The notes under the pieces were generated by a model, which saw only the letters and a program-made list of their open reading frames with translations, had not been told where the DNA came from and searched no databases. Positions 35,298 through 45,816 of a DNA stretch of 64,000 nt are shown piece after piece (positions within the stretch are counted from its first letter, which is position 1; the number at the start of each line of letters is the position of its first letter). This stretch comes from Leptotrichia sp. HSP-342 (lineage in GTDB: Bacteria > Fusobacteriota > Fusobacteriia > Fusobacteriales > Leptotrichiaceae). The DNA is taken from contig NZ_CP165646.1 of NCBI RefSeq assembly GCF_041199995.1, positions 1,240,001-1,304,000 of the forward strand. The letters are read 5' to 3'. Position numbers and translations under genes: made by a program.

Positions 35298-35792
35298 TTA
35301 AATATCCAGTTTCTCTCCAATCTGATTTTGTATTAACTTCAAAAATAGCAATTCATCACTTATATTCATTCTCATCTGTATTCTTTTTTTGTCTGTTGTT
35401 ATTATTTCCAGAAACTTGTCAGCTTTCCCCATGCCCACTCTAATTATTCTGAGCGATGCACTTTCAATATTTTTCATTTTAATACGAACTTTCTTCATAA
35501 CTATCTCATCATTTTCAATCACAATTTTAAATTCAAAAAGAAGTATTGACGCTATTATGACATAAACAAAAATAATCACAATAAATGCTATTCTTATTAT
35601 AGTCAGTTTCTCAGCTCCTATAATTCCTTTATATAACGAATATGCAGCTATAAATGCTATTACCATAAAAAAAATAGATGATGAAATCATATATCTTAAA
35701 TTTGCCCTGAAAATATATTTATTTTTCTCATCTTCTATTTTTAAGTTTTCAAGTTTATTTTTTAAATTTTCTGTATTATTTAATTTGTTCAT
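35298..35792 (-). CDS. Membrane protein with two helices and a PH-like C-terminus
   Basis: The 164-aa protein has two hydrophobic segments (SSIFFMVIAFIAAYSLYKGI and FIVIIFVYVIIASILLF) close together, then a strand-rich soluble part, IENDEIVMKKVRIKMKNIES, that resembles a YcxB/PH-type domain. No motif identifies a reaction. It sits between ftsB-like and protease genes and shares their direction, so it may be in one transcription unit. Confidence 0.65.
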   Translation of the reverse strand: MNKLNNTENLKNKLENLKIEDEKNKYIFRANLRYMISSSIFFMVIAFIAAYSLYKGIIGAEKLTIIRIAFIVIIFVYVIIASILLFEFKIVIENDEIVMKKVRIKMKNIESASLRIIRVGMGKADKFLEIITTDKKRIQMRMNISDELLFLKLIQNQIGEKLDI

Positions 35793-35830
35793 AATATAAC
35801 CTACCTATAAAAATATTTATGAAATTTATG

Positions 35831-36106
35831 TTAGTCAACTATTTTATAAATAACTTCTCCTTTTCTTTTTAGATTCAAGTTATTTCTTGCAAATTTCTCA
35901 TTTTTATCCTTATTATTAACTCCTGCATTCTCTTTTTCCTGCTCTAATTTACTTTTTCTTTCTTTCAATTCCTTTATCTGTTGATTAGTCTGTGATAAAC
36001 TTAACTGCATATCCTTTTTTCCCATGAACACATTAACACTTTGAAGTACAAAATGTACTACTAAACTAAAAAATATTATGTTTCCAATTAAACGGAGTTT
36101 TTTCAT
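35831..36106 (-). CDS. FtsB/DivIC-like septum formation protein
   Basis: The 91-aa protein has one N-terminal membrane helix (GNIIFFSLVVHFVLQSVNVF), a coiled coil of Lys/Glu/Leu heptads (LSQTNQQIKELKERKSKLEQ) and a C-terminal FARNNLNLKRKGEVIYKIVD block typical of FtsB/DivIC (consensus 'AR..l....PGE...'). Such proteins bridge FtsL and FtsQ at the septum. Sequence similarity is low, but length and layout fit. Confidence 0.8.
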   Translation of the reverse strand: MKKLRLIGNIIFFSLVVHFVLQSVNVFMGKKDMQLSLSQTNQQIKELKERKSKLEQEKENAGVNNKDKNEKFARNNLNLKRKGEVIYKIVD

Positions 36107-36148
36107 TTTCTATTATTTTCCTTTCTTGATTATCAAAATATTTTATTA

Positions 36149-36616
36149 TTATTTTTCTCTATTCTTATCATTGCGTATTTTTTCTATCTCTTTTACAAAA
36201 CTGTCTAGACTGTCAAATTTTTTGTAAACTGATGCAAATCTAACATAAGCAATTTCGTCTAAATCTATTAAGTATGAAAGTATTTTATCTCCCAGCTCAC
36301 TGGACTTTATTTCACCAGAATAGTTTGTAAGTATTTCACGCTCAATTTTATCCAAGGTTTCTTCTATTTTCTCATTGTCAATTTTACGATTTTCGAATGC
36401 CCTGACAATTCCATTATAAACTTTTTCACGTGAATACTGCTGTTTTTCTCCATTTTTTTTTATTACTGTTAGCGACAGTTCTGCAACTTTTTCATGCGTT
36501 GTAAATCTTTTTCCACATTTTTCACATTCACGTCTTCTTTTTATTGAATTTCCCTCAAAATATGCACGGCTATCAACAACCTTTGTATTTTCATAGCCAC
36601 AAAACGGACATCTCAT
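36149..36616 (-). CDS. nrdR: Transcriptional repressor NrdR
   Basis: NrdR represses ribonucleotide reductase genes by sensing ATP/dATP. The 155-aa protein has the zinc ribbon MRCPFCGYENTKVVDSR with a second Cys pair in RRRECEKCGKRFTTHE, and an ATP-cone (VIKKNGEKQQYSREKVYNGI). GGGGGAAATTTT precedes the ATG. Both parts are intact. It lies between a PTS EIIA gene and the FtsB-like gene. Confidence 0.96.
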   Translation of the reverse strand: MRCPFCGYENTKVVDSRAYFEGNSIKRRRECEKCGKRFTTHEKVAELSLTVIKKNGEKQQYSREKVYNGIVRAFENRKIDNEKIEETLDKIEREILTNYSGEIKSSELGDKILSYLIDLDEIAYVRFASVYKKFDSLDSFVKEIEKIRNDKNREK

Positions 36617-36692
36617 AAAATTTCCCCCTCTCGATTTATTTAAATTGTTTCAGGGTTTGTTAATTATGTAATCCAAGCTAGACAACAGATAT

Positions 36693-37163
36693 CTATTCAT
36701 TCATTTCTTCTGCTCTTATAATTTCAATAATTTCCTTATTTGAATTAGCTTTCAGCAAACTGTCAATAAATTTTTCATCCCTGATTAATCTTGAAATTCT
36801 TGCTAGAACTTTAAGATATTCCTGAGTTTTGTTTTCAGGACACAGAAACATAAAAAATATATTTACATCTTCATCATCCATTGAATTATATGATACACCA
36901 TTTTTAGAAATTCCAAAGGTTACTATGAGCTCGTCTACTGCATTAGTTTTTGCATGTGGTAAGGCAATTTTTTTACCAATTCCCGTAGACCCCATTTCTT
37001 CCCTTGCAAAAATATCACTCAGTCCCTGCTCTTCATTCTTTATTAAGCCTGTATCTTTTAAATTATTATACAACTCTTTAATTACTGCATTTTTATTTTT
37101 TGATTCTAAATTTAAATTTATTGTGTCAATTTTGATATAGTCAGCGACATTTTTAGTTTCCAT
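36693..37163 (-). CDS. PTS EIIA domain protein (fructose/mannitol or PtsN type)
   Basis: The 156-aa single-domain EIIA has the phosphorylated His in GKKIALPHAKTNAVDE (about residue 66), the upstream REEMGSTGIG signature and a C-terminal IARISRLIRDEKFIDSLLKA. No EIIB or EIIC gene adjoins it, so it may be a regulatory PtsN-like phosphocarrier. Its start overlaps the recO stop by 11 bases. Confidence 0.88.
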   Translation of the reverse strand: METKNVADYIKIDTINLNLESKNKNAVIKELYNNLKDTGLIKNEEQGLSDIFAREEMGSTGIGKKIALPHAKTNAVDELIVTFGISKNGVSYNSMDDEDVNIFFMFLCPENKTQEYLKVLARISRLIRDEKFIDSLLKANSNKEIIEIIRAEEMNE

Positions 37164-37848
37164 AAAATTCCTCCATAATAAATTTCTTTATTTTTATCTC
37201 AACCTGTAAATTTCTGTTTATAAAATTTTCAAAAATTATAACCATTTTTCTTAAGAAATCAATATATTTTTCAAATTTTTTCTGAATTTCAAGTATATTT
37301 GAAGTATTTTTTGAAATTTGCAAAATTTCTTTATATTTTTTTATATTTTCGCTTTTTTCTTTTCTCAATATTAAACTTATTTCCTCAATATCATAAATAC
37401 CCTGTTCTATCATTATCCTTCGCAAGAATGATAATACAACATAATATTTATAGCCTTTCTTCAAACAAGGAAGGATATCAATGAAACTCAATATTTCCAC
37501 CAGCTTATCAAAAAAATTTCCATTTTCATTTATCATATAATAAATTTTATCTATACTATCCAATATATATAATGAAATTTCCAGTTTGTCAATATTTTTT
37601 ATAATGTTATTAAAATTTTTTATAATTTCCACTTCTTTTATAATGTAATAATTGTTTCTTTGTGAAAGTGTTACTTCAACTTCATTCAGCGGATTTAAGG
37701 AAACAACATTTCTTTTATTGGATTTTCGAATTCCATAGGCAGTTGCTATGATTTTACCATAATCCTTACTGAAAAGTGTAACCTGTAAATCCGCTTCCTT
37801 CATTTCTTTTTTCTTTAAAACAATACAATTTGTCTTTATTATTTTCAT
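37153..37848 (-). CDS. recO: DNA repair protein RecO
   Basis: RecO loads RecA onto SSB-coated DNA with RecR. The 231-aa protein starts KTNCIVLKKKEMKEADLQVT with the OB-fold pattern LFSKDYGKIIATAYGIRKSN, followed by LNPLNEVEVTLSQRNNYYII, then the helical C-terminal part. It lacks the zinc Cys motif found in many RecO proteins. Its end overlaps the following EIIA gene, so translation of the two is coupled. Confidence 0.9.
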   Translation of the reverse strand: MKIIKTNCIVLKKKEMKEADLQVTLFSKDYGKIIATAYGIRKSNKRNVVSLNPLNEVEVTLSQRNNYYIIKEVEIIKNFNNIIKNIDKLEISLYILDSIDKIYYMINENGNFFDKLVEILSFIDILPCLKKGYKYYVVLSFLRRIMIEQGIYDIEEISLILRKEKSENIKKYKEILQISKNTSNILEIQKKFEKYIDFLRKMVIIFENFINRNLQVEIKIKKFIMEEFYGN

Positions 37849-37872
37849 AAATTTATAACTTATCCAAATGAA

Positions 37873-38412
37873 TTATCTAAAATTTGACAATCTATAAATT
37901 ATCTGAGAACTTCCATCCTTCACAGAAATTTTTGTTGGATAACTATATCCGTTAGAAGTCTTGTAATCACTAAAATTCACGATGTTACCGCTGCTCTTTA
38001 TAGATGTCAGCCAGTTATTTGAGAATGTAAATGTATCTCCATTTTTAGTCTGTGTCTTTTTAGATTTTATACTTCTTAGCTTATTGAATACCGCTAAAAT
38101 ATTTGCTTCACTTTTTTCAACTTTTTGTGTTACAGTCTGTTTTAAGCTTGGATAATAAATAGTTTTTTTGCTTCCACTGAAAGTATAAACTTCACCCTTA
38201 TTTACACTTGGTGCCGTAATTTGAAGCTTCATCGTACCTGAGTTGTATGTCATAACATAACTTTTGCTTCTTCTTTTACCATTAAATGTGGCATCTTCCG
38301 TCACATTTACCGTAAAATTACTTTTTTCCCAAAAATCCTTTGAGAAAGAAAAAACTGATACCAATAAAAATAATAAAATAACTTTTTTTGTTAATGTTAA
38401 TTGTTTTAACAT
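37873..38412 (-). CDS. LolA-like outer-membrane lipoprotein carrier
   Basis: A signal sequence (LTKKVILLFLLVSVFSFS) is followed by a LolA-fold strand ladder: NFTVNVTEDATFNGKRRSKS, LQITAPSVNKGEVYTFSGSK, TIYYPSLKQTVTQKVEKSEA and IKSKKTQTKNGDTFTFSN. LolA itself has such 'f..p.....f.g......p' strands. It completes the Lol system with the LolD and permease genes 5 kb away. I chose ATG 38412 (179 aa), with AGAGGTG upstream. Divergence is high, so LolA is a fold-level call. Confidence 0.75.
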   Translation of the reverse strand: MLKQLTLTKKVILLFLLVSVFSFSKDFWEKSNFTVNVTEDATFNGKRRSKSYVMTYNSGTMKLQITAPSVNKGEVYTFSGSKKTIYYPSLKQTVTQKVEKSEANILAVFNKLRSIKSKKTQTKNGDTFTFSNNWLTSIKSSGNIVNFSDYKTSNGYSYPTKISVKDGSSQIIYRLSNFR

Positions 38413-38442
38413 AATTAAACTCACCTCTTTTTTAATTTATTA

Positions 38443-38472
38443 AATAGCATTACTTATATGATAAATGCTATT
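38443..38472. other. Hairpin between mreC and the LolA-like gene
   Basis: AATAGCATT and AATGCTATT form a perfect 9-bp stem around a 12-base loop. Neither side carries a clear U-tract, so it is more likely an RNA processing or stability element than a terminator. It lies 26 bases downstream of the mreC stop. Confidence 0.4.
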
Positions 38473-38497
38473 CTGTTATATATTAATACACATTTCT

Positions 38498-39412
38498 TTA
38501 ATTTGTTTGTGAATTCTCTTTATTTTGCTGTTCTTCCTGAGCTTTTAACTCTTTTTGTATCTGTGTATTTATTGAATCATTAATACTCCATTTATAGACT
38601 AGGACACTTTGAATATCAAATATGTTCACATTAGGCTTAAACCTTACTTCCTTCATTTTATTGAATGCGTTCAGTTCTGTCACTTTAAAAGTTCCTACTC
38701 TAAGTCCTCTTGGTAATATATCACTTACTCCTGAAGTTTCTATATTAAATATTGTATCCTTATTAACACTAGTTTCATTATAATTCTGAATTGAGTATGT
38801 CCCATTTCCGTTTCCACGTAGAATTTGAAGACTTCCATTATTTACAACTACGCTCAGTTTAGAAGTTTTGCTTGTAAGCAAGGTAACTTCAGAATATTCC
38901 TCACTGACTTTAGAAATCTTTCCTATAAGATAGCCATCATACATTACAGGCAGATTTATTTTTATTCCCTGTGCAGATCCTTTATTTATATACATTTTTT
39001 CTGACGAATTACCATTTTCCACGAGTGCTACGTCTGCAGCTATAAATTCAGCTTGTGTTTTTTGACGCATTTCAAGCATTTTACGTAAATTTTCATTTTC
39101 TTGCTTCACATAAGCAAGTTCCATATTCTGAACTTTATTTTTTTGCAGCTCAAAATCTCTTGTCTTATTATTTTCGATGTAATCATCAATATAGCTAATA
39201 TCATTAACTCTGGATTTTAACTTTAATATCTGTGTGTAAAGCATGCTCTTCACTTTTACCAGCCTGAAATTTACTGACTGTGTTATTCCGTCCATAAAAG
39301 TAAATGAACTTGTAATCCTATTTTTAAATGCAAATAAAACTATTATTATAATTATTATTATTAAGATTGTCCTACCTGTACTTTTTTTCTCATAAAAATT
39401 ATCCAAACTCAT
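38498..39412 (-). CDS. mreC: Rod shape-determining protein MreC
   Basis: MreC links the MreB cytoskeleton to peptidoglycan synthesis in the periplasm. The 304-aa protein has an N-terminal membrane helix (ILIIIIIIIVLFAFKN), a coiled coil (MELAYVKQENENLRKMLEMR) and the beta-rich core MYINKGSAQGIKINLPVMYD, GYLIGKISKVSEEYSEVTLL, TSGVSDILPRGLRVGTFKV. mreB and mreD are not in the window. It carries a Gln/Glu-rich C-terminal tail. Confidence 0.93.
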   Translation of the reverse strand: MSLDNFYEKKSTGRTILIIIIIIIVLFAFKNRITSSFTFMDGITQSVNFRLVKVKSMLYTQILKLKSRVNDISYIDDYIENNKTRDFELQKNKVQNMELAYVKQENENLRKMLEMRQKTQAEFIAADVALVENGNSSEKMYINKGSAQGIKINLPVMYDGYLIGKISKVSEEYSEVTLLTSKTSKLSVVVNNGSLQILRGNGNGTYSIQNYNETSVNKDTIFNIETSGVSDILPRGLRVGTFKVTELNAFNKMKEVRFKPNVNIFDIQSVLVYKWSINDSINTQIQKELKAQEEQQNKENSQTN

Positions 39413-39438
39413 TATTACATAATCCTCTCGATTTTATT

Positions 39439-39550
39439 TATAGTAAATCTTTTAAAACTGGATCTATCCATTCCAAATTTTGAAAAGATAATTATTTTCA
39501 AAAGTTATCAGATATAAAAATCAGTATTAAAACTTTTTAACATTGATATA
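39439..39550. repeat. MITE-like element, 112 bp, with IS630-type ends
   Basis: The left end TATAGTAAATCTTTTAAAAC resembles the IS630 end (TATAGTAAAACTTATTTAAA). The right end, near 39521-39550, reads CAGTATTAAAACTTTTTAAC then ATTGATATA, roughly the reverse complement. It lies upstream of mreC (start 39412) and has no coding capacity. Confidence 0.5.
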
Positions 39551-39651
39551 ATAACATATAACATACATTATATCAAGTTTTTTATAATTAATTTTTTTAT
39601 GGCGTTAACATTTTTTGTTTACTGAGCATGATAAAAAATTTTTTTTAAAAA

Positions 39652-39689
39652 AAAGAGATATCCTATATATATTTGCGAAATATCTCTTT
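39652..39689 (-). terminator. Terminator of the secreted protein gene at 39704
   Basis: AAAGAGATAT and ATATCTCTTT form a perfect 10-bp stem. On the minus transcript it is followed by eight U's. It lies 14 bases after the stop at 39704. Confidence 0.85.
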
Positions 39690-39703
39690 AACAAAATATA
39701 ATA

Positions 39704-40180
39704 TTATTCCTGACCTACTATTTTTATATAACGTTCAGTTAGCTGTGCCTTTCTATGCGGATTATAATGTAAATACAGCTTTACACTTTCAACTGATCCT
39801 AAATCTGTTTTAATGAATTTCTCAGGATTTTCATTTCCCCAGTATATAAACTCTGGTTTTTTAGCAGCTTTTCTTGCTTGTTCCTCTTTTTCCCTGTCCT
39901 CCTGCAGACGAGCCTCTCTTCTGTATTTTTCAACGATTTGCTGTCTAGTCAAAGGATTTGCTGTGGCGCTTGTCGTAACCCTTCCAGTTTGAACATCTGG
40001 AAGAATTTGAAATTTATTAGACAAGATATCTTCAAGTTTTACTCTTACTTCTTTGGGATTAAATCTCTCTAATTCTGCTTGTTTTCTATATTTATCAAGA
40101 ACTTTCTGTTTTTCTTCTGAAAGCTCAGCAAAAGATACTGCGGAGATAATTATTACTGTAATTAAGATAAATTTTTTCAT
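39704..40180 (-). CDS. Secreted protein of unknown function, 158 aa
   Basis: A signal peptide (KKFILITVIIISAVSFA) precedes a charged, helical mature part. A near-repeat is seen: EEKQKVLDKYRKQAELERFN (about residues 22-41) and RQQIVEKYRREARLQEDREK (about 79-98), both of the form 'kYR(K/R)(Q/E)A.L'. The C-terminus has an EFIYWGNENPEKFIKTDLGS strand region. No family recognised. It is divergent from mvaS and ends at a strong terminator. Confidence 0.65.
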   Translation of the reverse strand: MKKFILITVIIISAVSFAELSEEKQKVLDKYRKQAELERFNPKEVRVKLEDILSNKFQILPDVQTGRVTTSATANPLTRQQIVEKYRREARLQEDREKEEQARKAAKKPEFIYWGNENPEKFIKTDLGSVESVKLYLHYNPHRKAQLTERYIKIVGQE

Positions 40181-40298
40181 TTTCTGATTTCCTTTCTATA
40201 ATTATAATTTTTTTAATTTCGTATTAGTTTAAAATTTTAATTGTATTATATCAATATTTATCAAAAAATTCAAGGAAAAAATAAACATTTTATAATTA

Positions 40299-40327
40299 TT
40301 GATATTTCATTTTTTTTATAGTACAAT
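40299..40327 (+). promoter_or_regulatory. Promoter of mvaS
   Basis: TTGATA at 40299-40304, a 17-base spacer and TACAAT at 40322-40327. It is the best plus-strand promoter before mvaS (ATG 40437), leaving a leader of about 105 bases, in which I see no structured RNA. Confidence 0.65.
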
Positions 40328-40436
40328 ATGTGTAGTTATACTTAAAACTTTTATATTTATTAATTTTCACATCATATTTTTAAATATAATTTGTGATTCC
40401 TTCAAAAAAATATTTATATAGAAAGGCCCGAATTTT

Positions 40437-41648
40437 ATGAAAATAAAAGAAATAGGAAAAAAAATCAAAATTGGAATAGATAAAATTGGTTTTGCAATGC
40501 CAAAATACTTTTTAGATATACGAGATTTAGCACTTGGAAGAAATGAAAATGAAAATAAGTTTGTAAAAGGTCTTATGCAAAGCGAGATGAGCATTGCACC
40601 TGTAACGGAGGATATTGTGTCGCTTGGGGCAAGTGCGGCTGAACAAATTTTAGACGAAGAAGATAAAAAAAATATTGAAATGGTTATTGTTGGAACAGAA
40701 TCTGGAATTGATCAAAGTAAGGCTTCTGCTGTTTTTATTCATCATCTGCTGGGTATTCAGCCATTTGCAAGATGTATCGAAATTAAGGAAGCCTGCTACG
40801 GGGCAACTGCTGCTTTAAGTTTTGCCAAAAACTATATTGAAAAAAACGAAAATGCCTCAGTTCTAGTAATTGCTTCAGACATTGCAAAATACGGAATTGA
40901 CACTCCTGGAGAATCTACACAAGGGGCAGGAAGTATCGCAATGCTAATAAAAAAAGACCCAAAAATTGCCGTAATAAATGATGAAAATGTATGCCAAACA
41001 CGTGATATTATGGACTTCTGGCGTCCTAACTACTCAAATTTTCCAATAGTAGACGGACATTTTTCAACAAAGCAGTATCTTGACTGCCTTGTAACAACAT
41101 TTGATGAATACAAAAAAAGATATAATCAAGATTTATGTGATTTTGATGGTTTCTGTTTTCATTTACCATTTCCAAAACTAGGATTGAAAGCGATTAATTC
41201 ACTTTTAGAAAAAAATGTGGAAAAAGAAACAAAAAATAAATTTTTGGAAAAATTTCATACTTCAATAATTTATGGAAAACGAGTCGGAAATATCTATACA
41301 GGCTCTCTTTATCTAAGTTTGCTTTCATTACTTGAAAACTGTGATAGCTTAAAGGCTGGTGACAATATTGGAATGTATAGTTATGGAAGCGGCGCTGTTT
41401 GTGAATTTTTTAATCTAACCCTTGCAGAAGACTTTAAAAATCATCTAAGGCACGATAGATTAAACGATTTTGACAATAGAAAGCAATTATCAATAAATGA
41501 ATATGAAAATTTATTTTTTGAAAAAATAATTTTAGATAATGAAGGAAATTGTGATTTTTCAAATAGAAAACTTATTCAGGAAAGTGATAATGCGTTTGTA
41601 TTGGAAAAAGTGGAAAATCATAAAAGGATTTACAAAAAAATAAAATAA
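40437..41648 (+). CDS. mvaS: Hydroxymethylglutaryl-CoA synthase MvaS
   Basis: MvaS condenses acetyl-CoA and acetoacetyl-CoA to HMG-CoA, the entry to the mevalonate route to isoprenoids. The 403-aa protein begins KIGIDKIGFAMPKYFLDI after nine extra residues. It has Glu88 in VGTESGIDQSKA, the catalytic Cys120 in EIKEACYGATAAL and His242 in FCFHLPFPKLGLKA, the full catalytic set, plus SYGSGAVCEFF. It is the first of three plus-strand genes ending with mvaA. Mevalonate genes are unusual in a Gram-negative-type organism. Confidence 0.96.
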   Translation: MKIKEIGKKIKIGIDKIGFAMPKYFLDIRDLALGRNENENKFVKGLMQSEMSIAPVTEDIVSLGASAAEQILDEEDKKNIEMVIVGTESGIDQSKASAVFIHHLLGIQPFARCIEIKEACYGATAALSFAKNYIEKNENASVLVIASDIAKYGIDTPGESTQGAGSIAMLIKKDPKIAVINDENVCQTRDIMDFWRPNYSNFPIVDGHFSTKQYLDCLVTTFDEYKKRYNQDLCDFDGFCFHLPFPKLGLKAINSLLEKNVEKETKNKFLEKFHTSIIYGKRVGNIYTGSLYLSLLSLLENCDSLKAGDNIGMYSYGSGAVCEFFNLTLAEDFKNHLRHDRLNDFDNRKQLSINEYENLFFEKIILDNEGNCDFSNRKLIQESDNAFVLEKVENHKRIYKKIK

Positions 41649-41671
41649 ATTTCTGAAAGGAGCTAATTAAT

Positions 41672-42262
41672 ATGAATTTAGAAGAACAGCGGCAGTTTAT
41701 TTTATCAGGAAAAGTTTACAATGATTTAACTCCAGAGCTTATAAAAGCTAGAGAAAATACTGTTTTTTTAACAAATAAATATAACGAAAGTTTTGGAAAA
41801 CCAACATCAGAAAGAGAAGCAATCCTAAAAAATCTTTTAAAATCAATTGGTAAAAACGTACACTTTGAGCCGACATTCCGATGTGAATTTGGATTTAATA
41901 TTTCAATAGGAAATAACTTTTATGCAAATTTTGACTGTGTAATGCTTGATGGTGGCGGAATTGAAATTGGAAATAATGTTCTTTTTGGACCAAGAGTAGG
42001 AATTTATACTTCTAATCACAGTATTGATGCAGAAGAAAGAATTAATGGGGGATGTTATGCCAAGCCTGTGAAAATAGGTAACAATGTATGGATTGGTGCA
42101 GGAGTCCACATTAATCAAGGAGTTACAATTGGAAACAACACTATTATCGGCTCTGGAAGTATTGTTACAAAAGATATTCCAGATAATGTAATTGCCGCAG
42201 GAGTACCGTGCAAAGTTATCAGAAAAATAACAGAAAAAGATAAAACTGGCTATAAACCTTAA
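41672..42262 (+). CDS. Sugar O-acetyltransferase (Maa/LacA/NodL type)
   Basis: The 196-aa protein is a left-handed beta helix acetyltransferase: N-terminal SGKVYNDLTPELIKARENT is the maltose-acetyltransferase (Mac) domain, and the hexapeptide region includes IGNNVLFGPRVGIYTSNHSI with the catalytic His, and IGNNVWIGAGVHINQG. C-terminal PDNVIAAGVPCKVIRKI is typical. AAAGGAG precedes the ATG. It lies 23 bases after mvaS; a hairpin separates it from mvaA. A link to isoprenoid synthesis is not known. Confidence 0.92.
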   Translation: MNLEEQRQFILSGKVYNDLTPELIKARENTVFLTNKYNESFGKPTSEREAILKNLLKSIGKNVHFEPTFRCEFGFNISIGNNFYANFDCVMLDGGGIEIGNNVLFGPRVGIYTSNHSIDAEERINGGCYAKPVKIGNNVWIGAGVHINQGVTIGNNTIIGSGSIVTKDIPDNVIAAGVPCKVIRKITEKDKTGYKP

Positions 42263-42280
42263 AATTTAAACTATATTTTC

Positions 42281-42321
42281 ACTCAAGCATTAGAATTTGA
42301 CAATTTTTTAAGTGCTTGAGT
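42281..42321 (+). terminator. Hairpin terminator or attenuator between the acetyltransferase and mvaA
   Basis: ACTCAAGCA and TGCTTGAGT form a perfect 9-bp stem with a 23-base loop, followed by TTTTATT. It lies 18 bases after the acetyltransferase stop and 40 bases before mvaA, so it may limit read-through into mvaA. Confidence 0.6.
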
Positions 42322-42361
42322 TTTATTATAACCCCTCAAACGAAAGGAACTGATTTCAAAT

Positions 42362-43654
42362 ATGAAAAAGGAAAATCAAAAAAAATTAAATTGGCTTGGC
42401 TTTCAAAAAAAAGAACGAACTGAGCGAATACAGATGTTAAAAGATAATGGATTTTTAACTGAAGAATTTGAACAACTTCTGAAAAAAAATGAGAACTTGC
42501 CACTAGAAACTGCAAATCAAATGACTGAAAATGGAATTGGAACATTTGCCTTGCCATTCAGCATTGCTCCAAACTTTATTATTGATGAAAAAGATTATGC
42601 TGTGCCAATGGTTACAGAAGAACCATCTGTTGTGGCAGGGTGCAGTTACGCAGCTAAAATTATTGGAAAATCTGGCGGTTTCACAACAAAAATTTTGGAC
42701 AGGAAAATGATTGGGCAAGTTGCATTGTATGATATTTTAGACTTTGAAAATGCTATTTCGATGATTTTGGAAAATAAAAATGAAATTTTAAAAATTGCAA
42801 ATGATGCCCATCCTTCGATTGTAGCACGTGGCGGCGGTGCGATTAATATTGAAGCAAAGAATATTGATGAATTTCTGATTGTTTATCTGATTGCCGATGT
42901 GAAGGAGGCTATGGGAGCAAATATTTTGAATACAATGCTTGAGACAATAAAAATGCCGCTTGAAAATATTACAAACGGAAAAAGCCTAATGGCAATTTTA
43001 TCAAATTATGCAACCGAATCTCTTGTAAAAGCCGAATGTGAAGTAAATGTAAAACTTCTTAGCAGCTCAATGGAAACATCTATTGAAACTGCAAAAAAAA
43101 TAGAACTTGCAAGCAAATTTGCAAAACTTGATATTTATCGTGCCACAACTCATAATAAAGGGATTTTCAACGGAATTGACGCTGTAGTAATCGCTACTGG
43201 GAACGACTGGCGTGCAATTGAAGCTGGAGGAAATGCTTTTGCTGTGAAAAATGGCAAATACGAAGGTCTTACAACTTGGACTTTTGATGAAAGCACAAAT
43301 AAATTAAAAGGCGAACTTACCCTCCCAATGCCAATCGCAAGTGTAGGTGGCTCAATAGGACTAAATCCAAGCGTAAAAGCTGCATTTAATATTTTAGGAA
43401 ATCCTGACGCAAGGACACTGGCAAGCATTATTACATCAGTAGGGCTTGCTCAAAACTTTGCCGCAGTAAAAGCACTTGTTACAACTGGAATACAGCACGG
43501 ACACATGAAGCTGCAGGCTCGTTCATTAGCACTTTTTGCTGGTGCAAAAGGTAAAGAAATTGATATTGTTGTAGAAAAACTTTTGGAAAGTGGAAAAAGT
43601 ATTAATTTGGAAAATGTGAAGGTAATTTTAGAAGAAATAAAAATCAAAAAATAA
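42362..43654 (+). CDS. mvaA: Hydroxymethylglutaryl-CoA reductase MvaA (class II)
   Basis: MvaA interconverts HMG-CoA and mevalonate. The 430-aa class II enzyme shows VTEEPSVVAGCSYAAKII with the catalytic Glu (86 or 87), the catalytic Lys266 in THNKGIFNGIDAV, Asp282 in TGNDWRAIEAGG and His381 in TGIQHGHMKLQ. CoA and nucleotide-binding segments are present (IADVKEAMGANILNTMLE). It follows mvaS and the acetyltransferase in the same direction. The later mevalonate kinase genes lie outside the window. Confidence 0.96.
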   Translation: MKKENQKKLNWLGFQKKERTERIQMLKDNGFLTEEFEQLLKKNENLPLETANQMTENGIGTFALPFSIAPNFIIDEKDYAVPMVTEEPSVVAGCSYAAKIIGKSGGFTTKILDRKMIGQVALYDILDFENAISMILENKNEILKIANDAHPSIVARGGGAINIEAKNIDEFLIVYLIADVKEAMGANILNTMLETIKMPLENITNGKSLMAILSNYATESLVKAECEVNVKLLSSSMETSIETAKKIELASKFAKLDIYRATTHNKGIFNGIDAVVIATGNDWRAIEAGGNAFAVKNGKYEGLTTWTFDESTNKLKGELTLPMPIASVGGSIGLNPSVKAAFNILGNPDARTLASIITSVGLAQNFAAVKALVTTGIQHGHMKLQARSLALFAGAKGKEIDIVVEKLLESGKSINLENVKVILEEIKIKK

Positions 43655-43667
43655 TATAGCAGAAAAA

Positions 43668-43695
43668 AAGAGGTAGTTTATAATGACTACCCCTT
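43668..43695. terminator. Bidirectional terminator between mvaA and groEL
   Basis: AAGAGGTAGT and ACTACCCCTT pair (one mismatch) around TTATAATG. A7 precedes and TATTTTATT follows, so it can act for the convergent mvaA and groL transcripts. Confidence 0.75.
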
Positions 43696-43716
43696 ATTTT
43701 ATTACATTTTATTAGA

Positions 43717-45342
<1,626 letters not shown>

Positions 45343-45509
45343 TTATCATCTCCTTCTAAAATTTGTAAATTTTTTATTGTGAAATTCTTTCGTAATTTAA
45401 TAATATAATTTTTTATTTTAACAAGAAATAAAAATTACTTGTTTCACAATGTCTGTATCATTTTTTTATACATTTAATTTCCATACAAATTTATTTTTTT
45501 AAATTTTTA

Positions 45510-45773
45510 TTATTCAACAATTGCCAAAACATTGTCTTTTTCTAAAATTAAGTAGTTTTCTTCCCCATCCTTAACTTCTGTTCCAGAATATTTTTCAAAA
45601 ATTACTTTATCTCCAACTTTGACTTCCTCAATCTTTGAACCAACTGCTAAAACTTCTCCAATTATCGGTTTTTCCTTTGAAGCTGTCCCTGGCAATACAA
45701 TCCCGCTTTTTGTAACTTCTTCCTGCTCTGTCTGTTTTATTAAAACTCTTTCTCCCAATGGTTTAATTATCAT
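45510..45773 (-). CDS. groS: Co-chaperonin GroES
   Basis: The 87-aa lid of the chaperonin cage has IIKPLGERVLIKQTEQEEVT, the mobile loop SGIVLPGTASKEKPIIGEVL with the GroEL-binding hydrophobic tripeptide, and VGDKVIFEKYSGTEV. AGGAGGGAAAA precedes the ATG. It is the first gene of the CIRCE-regulated operon. Confidence 0.98.
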   Translation of the reverse strand: MIIKPLGERVLIKQTEQEEVTKSGIVLPGTASKEKPIIGEVLAVGSKIEEVKVGDKVIFEKYSGTEVKDGEENYLILEKDNVLAIVE

Positions 45774-45816
45774 TTTTCCCTCCTAAAATATTTTAATCTT
45801 TAATTCAATTTTATTG

